Below are positions 7,607 to 16,264 of a DNA stretch of 53,484 bases, piece by piece. Within the stretch, counting starts at the first letter, position 1. Each line of letters starts with the position of its first letter. Source of the stretch: Aeromonas taiwanensis (GTDB lineage: Bacteria > Pseudomonadota > Gammaproteobacteria > Enterobacterales > Aeromonadaceae); NCBI RefSeq assembly GCF_000820165.1, contig NZ_CDDD01000004.1:363-53846 (forward strand). Reading direction: 5' to 3'. A program made the position numbers and the translations under genes. The notes beneath the pieces are model-generated. The model saw only the letters and a list, made by a program, of their open reading frames with translations, searched no databases and was not told the origin of the DNA.

Positions 7607-8614
7607 ATGACTTCCACCTCTTTCACCCTGCGCTGCGTTGGCCGCCTGGCGGATACTCACGACGTGGCGAGCTGGCGGTTTGTTCCGCAGGAAGGCACCC
7701 TGCCTCCCGTGCTGGCCGGCCAGTGTGTCACTTTGCACACCGAGATTGACGGTCAGCCCCACTGCCGCGCCTACACCCTCTCCTCCAGCCCGCAGGACCC
7801 CTTCTGGCAGGTCACCATCAAGGATGTGGGGCTGGTCTCCCACCATCTGCACCAGAGTCTGCAGGTCGGGGACGAGATCCGGGTGGACGGCCCCTTCGGC
7901 GACTTTCACCTGACCGCCTTGCCCTGCGAGCGGCCGCTGCTGCTGAGCGCCGGCTCCGGCATCACCCCCATGTGGGCCATGCTGCGGGACGAGCTCGCCA
8001 GGCGGCCCGAGGCGGATATCCGCTTTATCCACAGCGCCAGATCCCCCGAGGACGTGATCTTCGCAGATGAGCTGGCCGCGCTGGCCGCGGCCCATGCCGG
8101 CGTCCGGCATGCCCTGATACTGGAAGAGGCGCCGGCCGATCACCCCTGGGCAGGCAGGCTCACGCCGGAGATGCTCAAGGAATTGGCACCGGATCTCTTG
8201 AGCCGCCATGTTTATCTGTGCGGCCCGGCCCCTTACATGGACGCGGTCAGCGCTATGCTGGCAGCGCTCGGCCTGCCGGCGGCGCAGTTGCACCAGGAGT
8301 CCTTCGGTCTGCCTGCTGCGACATCGGGAACGGTGCCAGTGGACACCGGCAGCGACCACTTCTGGCTGACCCTGAAAAAGAGCGGCAAGCAGGTGAAGAT
8401 ACTGCCGGGCCAGACCCTGCTGGCGGCGCTGGAGGGGGCGGGGGAGTCCATGATGGCGGCCTGCCGCGCCGGGGTATGCGGCGCCTGCCGCTGCACCACC
8501 ACGGGGGAGATCGAACGCCAGAGTGTGATGACCTTGAGCGCGCAGGATCTGGAGAGCGGGGTGGCCCTGGCCTGCTCCTGCACCGCCAGGGGGGATGTCA
8601 GCCTCGACTATTGA
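7607..8614 (+). CDS. hcr: NADH oxidoreductase for Hcp
   Basis: The 335-residue flavoprotein has an FAD-binding domain (RAYTLSSSP near residue 52), an NAD-binding domain (LLSAGSGITPMWAML; YLCGPAPYM) and a C-terminal plant-type [2Fe-2S] ferredoxin domain (CRAGVCGACRC, then CSC). This order matches Hcr, which passes electrons from NADH to Hcp. GAGGAG lies just before the start. It follows hcp on the same strand but beyond a terminator, so it may rely on read-through or a weak promoter of its own. Confidence 0.93.
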   Translation: MTSTSFTLRCVGRLADTHDVASWRFVPQEGTLPPVLAGQCVTLHTEIDGQPHCRAYTLSSSPQDPFWQVTIKDVGLVSHHLHQSLQVGDEIRVDGPFGDFHLTALPCERPLLLSAGSGITPMWAMLRDELARRPEADIRFIHSARSPEDVIFADELAALAAAHAGVRHALILEEAPADHPWAGRLTPEMLKELAPDLLSRHVYLCGPAPYMDAVSAMLAALGLPAAQLHQESFGLPAATSGTVPVDTGSDHFWLTLKKSGKQVKILPGQTLLAALEGAGESMMAACRAGVCGACRCTTTGEIERQSVMTLSAQDLESGVALACSCTARGDVSLDY

Positions 8615-8697
8615 GGGAGTCATGGGTATCTCCTGCTTTTCCCGCCGTGGCCGGGCGAGTAAACTCGCTCCAGTTGCAACAGAAAACGGGATAGACA

Positions 8698-9711
8698 ATG
8701 ACAATTCTGGTCACCGGGGGCGCCGGTTATATCGGCTCCCACACCCTGGTTGAGCTATTGAACGCCGGGCAGCAGGTCGTGGTACTGGACAACCTCTCCA
8801 ACTCCTCGCCGGAGTCCCTCAAGCGGGTCGAGCGGATCACCGGCAAGGCGGTCACCTTCGTGGAGGGAGACATTCTGGACAGGGCCTGCCTGCAGCGTCT
8901 GTTTGCCGAGCACAAGGTCGAGTCGGTCATTCACTTCGCCGGCCTGAAGGCGGTGGGGGAGTCGGGCCAGATCCCGCTCACCTACTACCAGAACAACGTG
9001 ACCGGCACCCTGGTGCTGTGCGAGGAGATGGCCAGGGCGGGTGTCTTCCGGCTGGTGTTCAGCTCCTCCGCCACCGTCTATGGAGACCCCGCGTCTGTGC
9101 CCCTGCGAGAAGACTTCCCCACCAGTGCCACCAACCCCTATGGCCGCTCCAAGCTGATGGTCGAAGAGATCCTGCGGGATCTCTCCAAATCCGATCCCCG
9201 CTGGGCCATCGTGCTGCTGCGCTACTTCAACCCGGTCGGTGCCCACGAGAGCGGCCTCATCGGGGAAGATCCCAACGGCATCCCCAACAACCTGCTGCCC
9301 TATATCAGCCAGGTCGGTGTCGGCAAGCTCAAGGAACTGGGGGTCTTTGGCAATGACTACCCGACGCCGGACGGCACCGGCGTGCGCGACTACATCCACG
9401 TCGTGGATCTCGCCATCGGTCACCTCAAGGCGCTGGCCCGCATCAAGAGCGATACCGGCGTCTTCACCTACAACCTCGGCACCGGTCAGGGTTATTCGGT
9501 GCTGGAGATGGTCAAGGCGTTCGAGGCAGCAAGTGGCCGTGCCATTCCCTACCAGATCAAGCCCCGTCGCCCGGGGGACATCGCCGAGTGCTGGGCCGAA
9601 CCCACCCTGGCCCGTGACGAGCTGGGCTGGCAGGCCGAGCGGGGCCTCGAACAGATGATGGTGGACACCTGGCGTTGGCAAAGCCAGAACCCCAACGGCT
9701 ACCAGGTCTGA
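8698..9711 (+). CDS. galE: UDP-glucose 4-epimerase
   Basis: The 337-residue protein has the NAD-binding motif [10 protein letters not shown] at its start, the catalytic region FSSSATVYG and the Tyr-x3-Lys pair in [14 protein letters not shown] and [10 protein letters not shown] are also typical of GalE. It interconverts UDP-glucose and UDP-galactose for galactose use and for LPS or capsule precursors. It stands alone here, without galT or galK. Downstream it converges with the DsbA-like gene across a shared terminator. Confidence 0.95.
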   Translation: MTILVTGGAGYIGSHTLVELLNAGQQVVVLDNLSNSSPESLKRVERITGKAVTFVEGDILDRACLQRLFAEHKVESVIHFAGLKAVGESGQIPLTYYQNNVTGTLVLCEEMARAGVFRLVFSSSATVYGDPASVPLREDFPTSATNPYGRSKLMVEEILRDLSKSDPRWAIVLLRYFNPVGAHESGLIGEDPNGIPNNLLPYISQVGVGKLKELGVFGNDYPTPDGTGVRDYIHVVDLAIGHLKALARIKSDTGVFTYNLGTGQGYSVLEMVKAFEAASGRAIPYQIKPRRPGDIAECWAEPTLARDELGWQAERGLEQMMVDTWRWQSQNPNGYQV

Positions 9712-9764
9712 ATCCCCGTCCCTCGCCCCCCGCTTGATGGGGGACCCCAGGGCACCACGGAAAC

Positions 9765-9793
9765 AAAACGCCCCGGCCATGCCGGGGCGTTTT
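9765..9793. terminator. Bidirectional terminator between galE and the DsbA-like gene
   Basis: A long perfect stem (AAAACGCCCCGGC with its complement, CAT loop) has A and T runs on its two sides and so can stop transcription from both converging genes. Confidence 0.92.
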
Positions 9794-9810
9794 CTATGGA
9801 GAGCGCGGGC

Positions 9811-10560
9811 TTACTGGATGCGCTTGCCTGCCCGCACGTCCTTGACGATCTCCTTGAGACTCGCCAGATCCCGGGGGGCTCCTCGCAGGATCTGATCGCC
9901 GATGATGAAGGCCGGGGTGCCCGAGATGGCCAGGGCTTCGGCCAACGCCCGGTTGGTACCGAGGTTCTGATCGATGCTGCCATCCTTGAACTTGGCCTCG
10001 ACCTTGCTCCAGTCGATGCCGACCGCCTGCGCCACCTGCTTCACCTGGGACTCATCGGCCAGCGGTCCCTGATGGGCATACAGCTTGTCGTGGAAGGCCT
10101 GATACTTGTCCGGCTGACCCAGCTGCACCGCCAGGGCGACGCGAGCGGCATAGTAGGAGGTCTCGCTCAGGATGGGGAACTGTTTGTAGACGTAGCGAAT
10201 GTCCTTGTCTTCGGCGAGCAGCTGCTGGACGAGGGGGTGGGCGCGCTTGCAGTAGCCGCAGTTGTAGTCGAAAAACTCGACCACGGTCAGGCTGCCCTTG
10301 GGGTTGCCGCTCTCGGGATCCTTGTTGGTGAAGAGCTGCTTGGCGTGGGCCTCGATCAGCGTCTTGTCATTCTCGGCCTGCTGGCTCTCCTGCTTGGCGC
10401 GCAGGGCATTGGACATCTCGACCAGGATTTCCGGATTCTTGACCAGATAGTCGCGCACGATCTGCTCGACATCGCTCTTGGTCAGCTCACTCGCCTGCAC
10501 CGGGGCGGCAAGCAGGGTCGCGCCGCTCAGGGCGGCGAACAGGGCACGTTTGATTCTCAT
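9811..10560 (-). CDS. Periplasmic DsbA-family thiol oxidoreductase
   Basis: The 249-residue protein starts MRIKRALFAALSGATLLAAP, a signal peptide ending near VQASE. A helical N-terminal region is followed by a thioredoxin fold with the active site CGYC (Cys101, Cys104) and the cis-proline loop SGTPAFIIG. This architecture resembles the Com1/ScsC/BdbD group more than classic DsbA (CPHC). It probably forms or isomerises disulfides in the periplasm; dimerisation through the N-terminal helix is inferred. A longer reading frame to 10680 lacks a sensible signal peptide start and was not used. Confidence 0.88.
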   Translation of the reverse strand: MRIKRALFAALSGATLLAAPVQASELTKSDVEQIVRDYLVKNPEILVEMSNALRAKQESQQAENDKTLIEAHAKQLFTNKDPESGNPKGSLTVVEFFDYNCGYCKRAHPLVQQLLAEDKDIRYVYKQFPILSETSYYAARVALAVQLGQPDKYQAFHDKLYAHQGPLADESQVKQVAQAVGIDWSKVEAKFKDGSIDQNLGTNRALAEALAISGTPAFIIGDQILRGAPRDLASLKEIVKDVRAGKRIQ

Positions 10561-10716
10561 AAGTCCATCTTGTCTGGGGGGAATTGTAGTGGTGACTATA
10601 GTGGGTGACTCTATTTTCAAGTCAAGCCATCCGTCTGAAAAACCCCCTTCTGGCGTGAGTTGGCCGGTTTTGTGCGCCATTTAGCCCAATAAATGGGCAA
10701 ACAAACAGGGTGGGGA

Positions 10717-10745
10717 TTTACAAGGGCGGGGGGCATGGGTAATAT
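10717..10745 (+). promoter_or_regulatory. Promoter of tRNA-Ser
   Basis: TTTACA (10717-10722) and TAATAT (10740-10745) are separated by 17 bases. A GC-rich stretch (GCGTCGC) follows the -10 box, as in stringently controlled stable-RNA promoters. Transcription should begin near 10752, a few bases before the tRNA. Confidence 0.7.
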
Positions 10746-10760
10746 GCGTCGCACTGCTGC

Positions 10761-10848
10761 GGAGGGGTGGCAGAGCGGCTGAATGCACCGGTCTTGAAAA
10801 CCGGCGATGGGCGACCATCCGTGGGTTCAAATCCCACCCCCTCCGCCA
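10761..10848 (+). tRNA. tRNA-Ser (anticodon TGA)
   Basis: The 88-base gene folds as a class II tRNA: acceptor stem GGAGGGG paired with CCCCTCC, anticodon stem CCGGT/ACCGG with loop CTTGAAA giving anticodon TGA at 10795-10797, a long variable arm, a T arm containing GGTTCAAATCC, and an encoded CCA end. It reads UCA and other UCN codons. Confidence 0.97.
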
Positions 10849-10856
10849 CACATCAG

Positions 10857-10887
10857 AGCCCACCTCATTGATTGAGGTGGGCTTTTT
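10857..10887 (+). terminator. Terminator of tRNA-Ser
   Basis: An 11-bp stem (AGCCCACCTCA and its complement) with a TTGAT loop is followed by a T run, directly after the tRNA 3' end. Confidence 0.9.
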
Positions 10888-11079
10888 CGTATTCGCGAGT
10901 CACATGCAGGTGTCATTGAGTGACAACCTGAGCGGGGCTCTCCCACCCGCCTGTTCCTTCAATGGCCGCCACCACAGCACCCGTGATGACACTGGAAGTG
11001 CCCGTCATACCGAGGGCTGAGAGCCACTCCCTGCAGCCCCCTGCCGGCATTGCCGAGCGCCAGACATCAGGGGGCAACA

Positions 11080-14000
11080 TCATGACGCTCCCCGCTGCGT
11101 GGCTCGTCTGGCCCGCCAGACCTGCAGGCGCTCCTGCGCCCCGATGATGAAGACAAAGAAGACCGGCACGAAGAAGATGGCCAGCAGGGTGCCGCTGATC
11201 ATGCCGCCGAACACGCCGGTGCCGATGGCATGCTGGGTCTCCGCACTGGCACCGCTGGCGAGCATCAGCGGCACCACGCCGAGGGTGAAGGCGAGCGACG
11301 TCATCAAGATGGGGCGCAGACGCAGGCGTGCGGCGGTCACCGCGGCATCAAGCAGCGTGCGACCCTCGGTGTGCAACTGGCGCGCAAACTCCACGATGAG
11401 GATGGCGTTCTTGGCCGACAGCCCGATGATGGTGACCATGCCCACCTTGAAGAAGACGTCGTTGGGCATGCCGCGCAGCATCACCGCCGCCACGGCACCG
11501 AGCAGGCCCAGGGGGATCACCAGCATCACGGAGAGCGGGATGGACCAGCTCTCGTAGAGCGCGGCCAGCACCAGGAAGACCACCAGCGCTGAGAGCAGCA
11601 TCAGCAGGGGGGCCTGGGCCGCCGACTGGCGCTCCTGCAGCGACTGCCCCGTCCAGGCCAGGGCAAAGCCTGGCGGCAGCTGTGCCACCAGACGCTCCAT
11701 CTGTGCCATGGCGGCGCCGCTGGAAACCCCGGGGGCGGCGCTCCCGGAGAGGCGCACGGCGGGGAAGCCCTCGAAGCGCATCATCTGCTGCGGCGACTGG
11801 CGCCAGGTCGGCGTCACCACCTCCCGCAGGGGCACCATGCCGCCGCTGGCATTGCGCACCCGCAGGCCGAGTACGTCATCGAGCTGCATGCGCGCCTTGG
11901 CATCGGCCTGCAGGATGACCTGTTGCATGTGCCCGCCGTTGGGGAAGTCGTTGATGTAGAGCGACCCCATCGCCGCCGACAGGGTGCTGCTCACGCTGGT
12001 GAACGAGAGTCCCATGGCCTCGGCTTTCTGCCGGTTGATCTCGAGATGAATGCTCTCGCCGGGGGGCAGGCTGTCCGGATAGACATCGCTCACCACCTCG
12101 CTTTGGGCGGCCAGTGCCAGCAGCTGCGCCTGGGCGGCCAGCAGCGCGGCTTCCCCCTGGTTGGCCCTGTCCTGCAGGAAGAGCGTGAAACCCGAAGAGG
12201 TGCCCAGTTCGTCGATGGCGGGCGGCAGCAGGCTCATCACTGTGCCTTCCTTGCTGTTGGCCATGGCGGCTTGTGCCAGCTCTGCCTCTTCGGCAGCCGT
12301 GGCACCATGACGCTGGTCCCAGTCTTTGAGCATGGTGAAGGCCATGGCCGCATTGGGGCCGGCGCCGGAGAAGCTGAAGCCCTGCACCACCAGGTTGGTG
12401 TCCAGCGCCTCGCGAGAGGCCACATGGGCCTCGAACTCCTTGATGACGGCCAGGGTGCGCTCGCTGGTGGCGCCGGTCGGCAACTGGATGGAGGTCATGA
12501 AGTAGCCCTGATCCTCGTCCGGCAGGAAAGAGGAGGGTAGCTGGGCGGCGGCGATGGCCAGCACGGCGCAGAGGGCGATGAAGGCCGCCATCATGCGTCC
12601 GCTGCGCCCGGCCAGCCGGGTGACCCGAACGCCGTAGCCCACCGTGAGTCGCTCGACGCCCCGGTTGAAGGCACCGAAGAAGCCGCGCTTCTCATGGTGA
12701 TCCGGGCTGACCGGACGCAGCAAGGTGGCGCAGAGCGCCGGCGTCAGGGTCAGGGCGAGGAAGGCGGAAATCAGGATCGAGACCGCCATCGACAGGGTGA
12801 ACTGCTGGTAGATGACCCCCACGGAGCCGCTGCCGAAGGCCATGGGGATGAACACCGCCGTGAGCACCAGGGTGATGCCGATCACTGCCCCGGTGATTTC
12901 CTTCATGGCCCGCGATGTCGCCTCCCTGGGCGAGAGCCCCCGGGTGGCCATCAGGCGCTCGACATTCTCCACCACCACGATGGCGTCGTCGACGATGATG
13001 CCGATGGCCAGCACCATGCCGAACATGGTCAGGGAGTTGATGGAAAAGCCGGCGAGCAGCATCACCGCGAAGGTGCCAAGCAGCGCTATGGGGGCGACGA
13101 TGGCCGGGATCAGGGTGTAGCGCAGGTTCTGGAGGAAGAGAAACATCACCAGGAACACCAGCACCATGGCTTCCAGCAGGGTGTGGATCACCTTGTCGAT
13201 GGAGACCTTGACGAAGGGGGCCGAGTCGAACGGGATCGAGTAGGCCATGCCCGCCGGCAGGGTGGGGGCGAGCTGGGCAAGGCGTGTGCGCACCGCATCG
13301 GCGGTGCGCACGGCGTTGGCACCCGGAGAGAGCTGGATGGCGGCGCTGGTGGCGGCCACCCCGTTCTCCCGGTTGGCAAAGGCGTAGGATTGCGCCCCCA
13401 GCTCGACCCGGGCGACATCACCCAGCACCAGCTTGGCGCCATCGGCACCTGCCCGCAGTACGATGGCGGCGAACGCCTCTGGGGTCGTCAGCTGCCCTTG
13501 AACCGTAAGGGGCACCGTCACACGCTGCCCCGGCAGGGCGGGTTCATCGCCGAGGCGTCCCGGTGCAATCTGCACGTTTTGCTGCTCGATGGCCTGCGCC
13601 ACCTCGCTGATGGTCAACCCGTAGGCGGCGAGCTTGCCCGGATCCACCCAGATGCGCATGGCCTGTTCGGCGCCGAACAACTGTACCCGTCCCACCCCCT
13701 CGATGCGGCGCAGCTCCTGGACGATATTGCGCGCCATGTAGTCGTTCAGCGCTATTTCATCGAAGCGACCATCCGGCGAGGTCATGCCGACCATCATCAG
13801 AAAGCCGGACGAGGCGGACTCCACCTGCAGGCCGGTTTGCCGTACCGCCTGTGGCAGCCGGGGTTCGACTGCCTTGATGCGGTTTTGCACGTCCATCTGG
13901 GCCAGCTCCGGATCGGTGCCCGGCTTGAAGGTGGCGGTGATCTGCGCGCTGCCCGAGGCGTCCACCGACGACTCGAAGTAGAGCAGGCTCTTGACCCCCG

Positions 14001-14208
14001 ACAGCTCGCGCTCGATCAGGCTCACCACCGCATCGTTCAGGGTCTGCGGCGTGGCGCCCGGATAGGTGGCATAGAGGGTCACCGACACCGGCGCCACCGA
14101 GGGATAGCGGGAGATGGGCAACTTGGGGATGGCGATGACCCCCGCCAGCACGATGAACAGAGCGATCACCCAGGCAAACACCGGGCGATGAATGAAAAAC
14201 TGCGGCAT
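11080..14208 (-). CDS. RND multidrug efflux permease (AdeB/AcrB-like)
   Basis: The 1042-residue protein has the HAE1 RND layout: one membrane helix at the N terminus (FFIHRPVFAWVIALFIVLAG), a large periplasmic loop, helices 2-6 with the proton-relay Asp pair D407-D408 in GIIVDDAIVVVENVERL, a second periplasmic loop, and helices to the C terminus. It should export drugs, dyes or detergents by proton antiport as a trimer. The adaptor gene starts 14 bases upstream. No outer-membrane channel gene lies nearby, so a shared TolC is likely. The divergent two-component pair is most like AdeRS, hence the AdeB comparison. Confidence 0.93.
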   Translation of the reverse strand: MPQFFIHRPVFAWVIALFIVLAGVIAIPKLPISRYPSVAPVSVTLYATYPGATPQTLNDAVVSLIERELSGVKSLLYFESSVDASGSAQITATFKPGTDPELAQMDVQNRIKAVEPRLPQAVRQTGLQVESASSGFLMMVGMTSPDGRFDEIALNDYMARNIVQELRRIEGVGRVQLFGAEQAMRIWVDPGKLAAYGLTISEVAQAIEQQNVQIAPGRLGDEPALPGQRVTVPLTVQGQLTTPEAFAAIVLRAGADGAKLVLGDVARVELGAQSYAFANRENGVAATSAAIQLSPGANAVRTADAVRTRLAQLAPTLPAGMAYSIPFDSAPFVKVSIDKVIHTLLEAMVLVFLVMFLFLQNLRYTLIPAIVAPIALLGTFAVMLLAGFSINSLTMFGMVLAIGIIVDDAIVVVENVERLMATRGLSPREATSRAMKEITGAVIGITLVLTAVFIPMAFGSGSVGVIYQQFTLSMAVSILISAFLALTLTPALCATLLRPVSPDHHEKRGFFGAFNRGVERLTVGYGVRVTRLAGRSGRMMAAFIALCAVLAIAAAQLPSSFLPDEDQGYFMTSIQLPTGATSERTLAVIKEFEAHVASREALDTNLVVQGFSFSGAGPNAAMAFTMLKDWDQRHGATAAEEAELAQAAMANSKEGTVMSLLPPAIDELGTSSGFTLFLQDRANQGEAALLAAQAQLLALAAQSEVVSDVYPDSLPPGESIHLEINRQKAEAMGLSFTSVSSTLSAAMGSLYINDFPNGGHMQQVILQADAKARMQLDDVLGLRVRNASGGMVPLREVVTPTWRQSPQQMMRFEGFPAVRLSGSAAPGVSSGAAMAQMERLVAQLPPGFALAWTGQSLQERQSAAQAPLLMLLSALVVFLVLAALYESWSIPLSVMLVIPLGLLGAVAAVMLRGMPNDVFFKVGMVTIIGLSAKNAILIVEFARQLHTEGRTLLDAAVTAARLRLRPILMTSLAFTLGVVPLMLASGASAETQHAIGTGVFGGMISGTLLAIFFVPVFFVFIIGAQERLQVWRARRATQRGAS

Positions 14209-14222
14209 GTAATGTCTCCGAT

Positions 14223-15380
14223 TCAGCGGGTGTGGGTGCCGGCTTGCTGGCCGGCAACAAGGGGTTGCCAGGGGTGGGCAATGACTTGCGCCCCCGGTGT
14301 CAGGCGGTCGATTCCCTCGATCACCACCCGTTGTCCGGCGCTGAGCCCGGATGCGATGCGGTACTGGCGCTCCACCAGCTCACCGGTTGTGACAGCTATC
14401 TGTTGTGCCTGCCCATTGGCATCCAGCACCCACACGCTGGTCTGTCCCGATGTGCGCACCACGGCTTGCTGGGGCACGCTCAGGGCGTTGGCATAGCGGG
14501 CACGGGGAATACGTGCCTGTACATAGAGGCCGGGCAAGAGCCGCCGCTCCGGGTTATCCACCAGTACCCGCAACAGCACGTCACCGGTCCCGGCATCCAC
14601 CTCGATGCCGGAGAAGAGGATGTGCCCCTGCATGCCGAGCGGCTTGCCGTCGCTGCCGAGGATCTCCACCGTCAGTTCAGGTGCCGTCGAACCAGCCTGC
14701 TGGCGCAGGGCGTCCAGTACCGAGGCAGGTTGACGCACATCGACGTAGACCTGATCGATCTGCTGGATCCTGGCCATGGGGGTGGCATCGGTGGGGGACA
14801 CCAGGGCCCCTTCGCTCACCAGCGCCTGATCGATGCGCCCGGCGATGGGGGCCTCCACGCTGGCAAATTGCAGGTTCAGCTGGTGCCGGGCCAGGGTCGC
14901 CCTGGCCTGAGCCACGTCGGCGGCAGCCTGATCCCGCTGGGAGACGGCGTCGTCATAGGTCTGGCGGCTGATGGCCTCGGTGCGCAGCAGCGGCACCAGG
15001 CGGTCAATCTGGATGCGCGCGCGGGCCAGCACGGCCTCGGCTCGCTGCAATGCCGCGGCGGCGCTGTCGACATCCGCCTTGAAGGGGGCCGGGTTTATCT
15101 GGAACAGCACTGTGCCTGCGCCGATTTCGGCGCCTTGCTCGAACAGGCGGCGCTGCACGATGCCGCTTATCTGGGCGCGAATTTCGGCGCTGCGCACCGC
15201 GGCCACCCTGGCGGGCAGATCCTCGCTGATGACCAGGTCCTGTCCTGCCAGCGTCATCACCGACACCTGAGGAAGGGCCGGCGCGTCTTGCGCTTGCGAC
15301 GCCCCATCGCAACCCGCCAACCCGAATACGGCAATGACGGCAAGCAGGGCGCCCGCATACCGCTGTCTGACAAACATCAT
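14223..15380 (-). CDS. RND efflux periplasmic adaptor lipoprotein (AdeA/AcrA-like)
   Basis: The 385-residue membrane-fusion protein has a lipoprotein signal ending in LAGC, a lipoyl/barrel-sandwich domain (PARVAAVRSAEIRAQISGIV), a coiled-coil hairpin (about residues 105-175 of the mature part, rich in Ala, Gln and Arg), and a return barrel (SVEAPIAGRIDQALVSEGALV). It links the RND permease to an outer-membrane channel. ATG codons at 15380 and 15377 both follow CGAGGTGAG; the longer open frame to 15701 runs into the divergent gene and was rejected. Confidence 0.92.
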   Translation of the reverse strand: MMFVRQRYAGALLAVIAVFGLAGCDGASQAQDAPALPQVSVMTLAGQDLVISEDLPARVAAVRSAEIRAQISGIVQRRLFEQGAEIGAGTVLFQINPAPFKADVDSAAAALQRAEAVLARARIQIDRLVPLLRTEAISRQTYDDAVSQRDQAAADVAQARATLARHQLNLQFASVEAPIAGRIDQALVSEGALVSPTDATPMARIQQIDQVYVDVRQPASVLDALRQQAGSTAPELTVEILGSDGKPLGMQGHILFSGIEVDAGTGDVLLRVLVDNPERRLLPGLYVQARIPRARYANALSVPQQAVVRTSGQTSVWVLDANGQAQQIAVTTGELVERQYRIASGLSAGQRVVIEGIDRLTPGAQVIAHPWQPLVAGQQAGTHTR

Positions 15381-15474
15381 ACTCACCTCGTTAAACCGTC
15401 TCCCCGGCATGGTGTTGCCGCGAGAGCACATCGAGCGGGCATTATGGAGAGGGGCTATTGCGAATGATTCGAGG

Positions 15475-15495
15475 CTTTGTGGAGAATCCATGGAG
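15475..15495 (+). promoter_or_regulatory. Candidate AdeR-type direct repeat in the pump/regulator intergenic region
   Basis: CTTTGTGGAG (15475-15484) and ATCCATGGAG (15486-15495) share TGGAG with an 11-base period; a third TATGGAGA copy lies at 15443-15450. As I recall, Acinetobacter AdeR binds two AAGTGTGGAG repeats with the same 11-base period between adeR and adeA. The 155-bp region separates the adaptor gene from the response regulator. The assignment is tentative. Confidence 0.4.
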
Positions 15496-15535
15496 GCGGT
15501 GATAAAGTTCAAACCCACCATTTTCGAGGCCGACC

Positions 15536-16264
15536 ATGTCGTATCTTCCTGCTTCCGCCGGCCCGGCGGCCCAGTCACTGGTACTGATTGCAGAGGATGA
15601 AGCCGAGATCGCCGAGATCCTCGCCGCTTACCTGCAACGCCACGGCTTGCGTACCCTGCATGCCGCCGATGGCCGCGCAGCCCTGGCCATGCACCAGACA
15701 TGCAAACCCGATCTCCTGCTGCTGGATGTGCAGATGCCGCAGCTCGACGGCTGGCAGGTGCTCAGCGAGATCCGGGCCCGTGGCGACACGCCGGTGATCA
15801 TGCTGACCGCCCTGGATCAGGACCTCGACAAGCTGATGGGGCTGCGCATGGGGGCGGATGACTATGTGGTCAAACCCTTCAATCCGGCTGAAGTGGTGGC
15901 CCGGGTACAGGCGGTGCTCAGACGCAGCCAGGCTGCAAAACAGGCCACGGCCCGGGTGCTGCGGGTCGGCCCCTTCGAGATCGATCTGGAGAGTCACGAG
16001 GCCAGCCTTTGCCGCGATGAGGGGCAACTGGTGCTGGATCTGACCCTGACCGAGTTCAAGTTGCTCGCCTCCCTGATGCGGGCGCCGAAACGGGTGTTCA
16101 GCCGCGCCGAACTGCTGACCCACTGCCTGCCGGAGGGGGATACCCAGGAGCGTACGGTGGACAGCCACATCAGCAAGCTGCGCAAGAAGCTCGAGGCGCA
16201 CGGCATCCAGGGGGTGCCCGCCAGTGTCTGGGGCGTCGGCTATCGCTTCGGGGGCGATGCATGA
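15536..16264 (+). CDS. OmpR-family response regulator (AdeR-like)
   Basis: The 242-residue protein has a receiver domain with the acidic pocket (AEDEAE) and phospho-acceptor Asp64 in LLLLDVQMP, then MLTALDQDLDKLMGLRMGADDYVVKPFNPAEVVARVQAVLRR in pieces strikingly like AdeR of Acinetobacter. A C-terminal winged-helix domain follows (LTLTEFKLLASLM; RTVDSHISKLRKKL). It should control the divergent efflux operon. Its stop overlaps the kinase start (ATGA, 16261). Confidence 0.92.
   Translation: MSYLPASAGPAAQSLVLIAEDEAEIAEILAAYLQRHGLRTLHAADGRAALAMHQTCKPDLLLLDVQMPQLDGWQVLSEIRARGDTPVIMLTALDQDLDKLMGLRMGADDYVVKPFNPAEVVARVQAVLRRSQAAKQATARVLRVGPFEIDLESHEASLCRDEGQLVLDLTLTEFKLLASLMRAPKRVFSRAELLTHCLPEGDTQERTVDSHISKLRKKLEAHGIQGVPASVWGVGYRFGGDA

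Noticed and set aside
8655..8668. GCGAGT-AA-ACTCGC hairpin before galE
   Set aside because: No T run follows and the two-base loop is too small for a terminator; no operator match.
10683..10697. GCCCA/TGGGC hairpin upstream of tRNA-Ser
   Set aside because: Short stem without a T run on either strand; probably chance.
12694..14496. 600-residue open frame on the plus strand opposite the RND permease
   Set aside because: It is the antisense of a clear gene in GC-rich DNA, with low-complexity His/Gly/Arg composition and no family resemblance.
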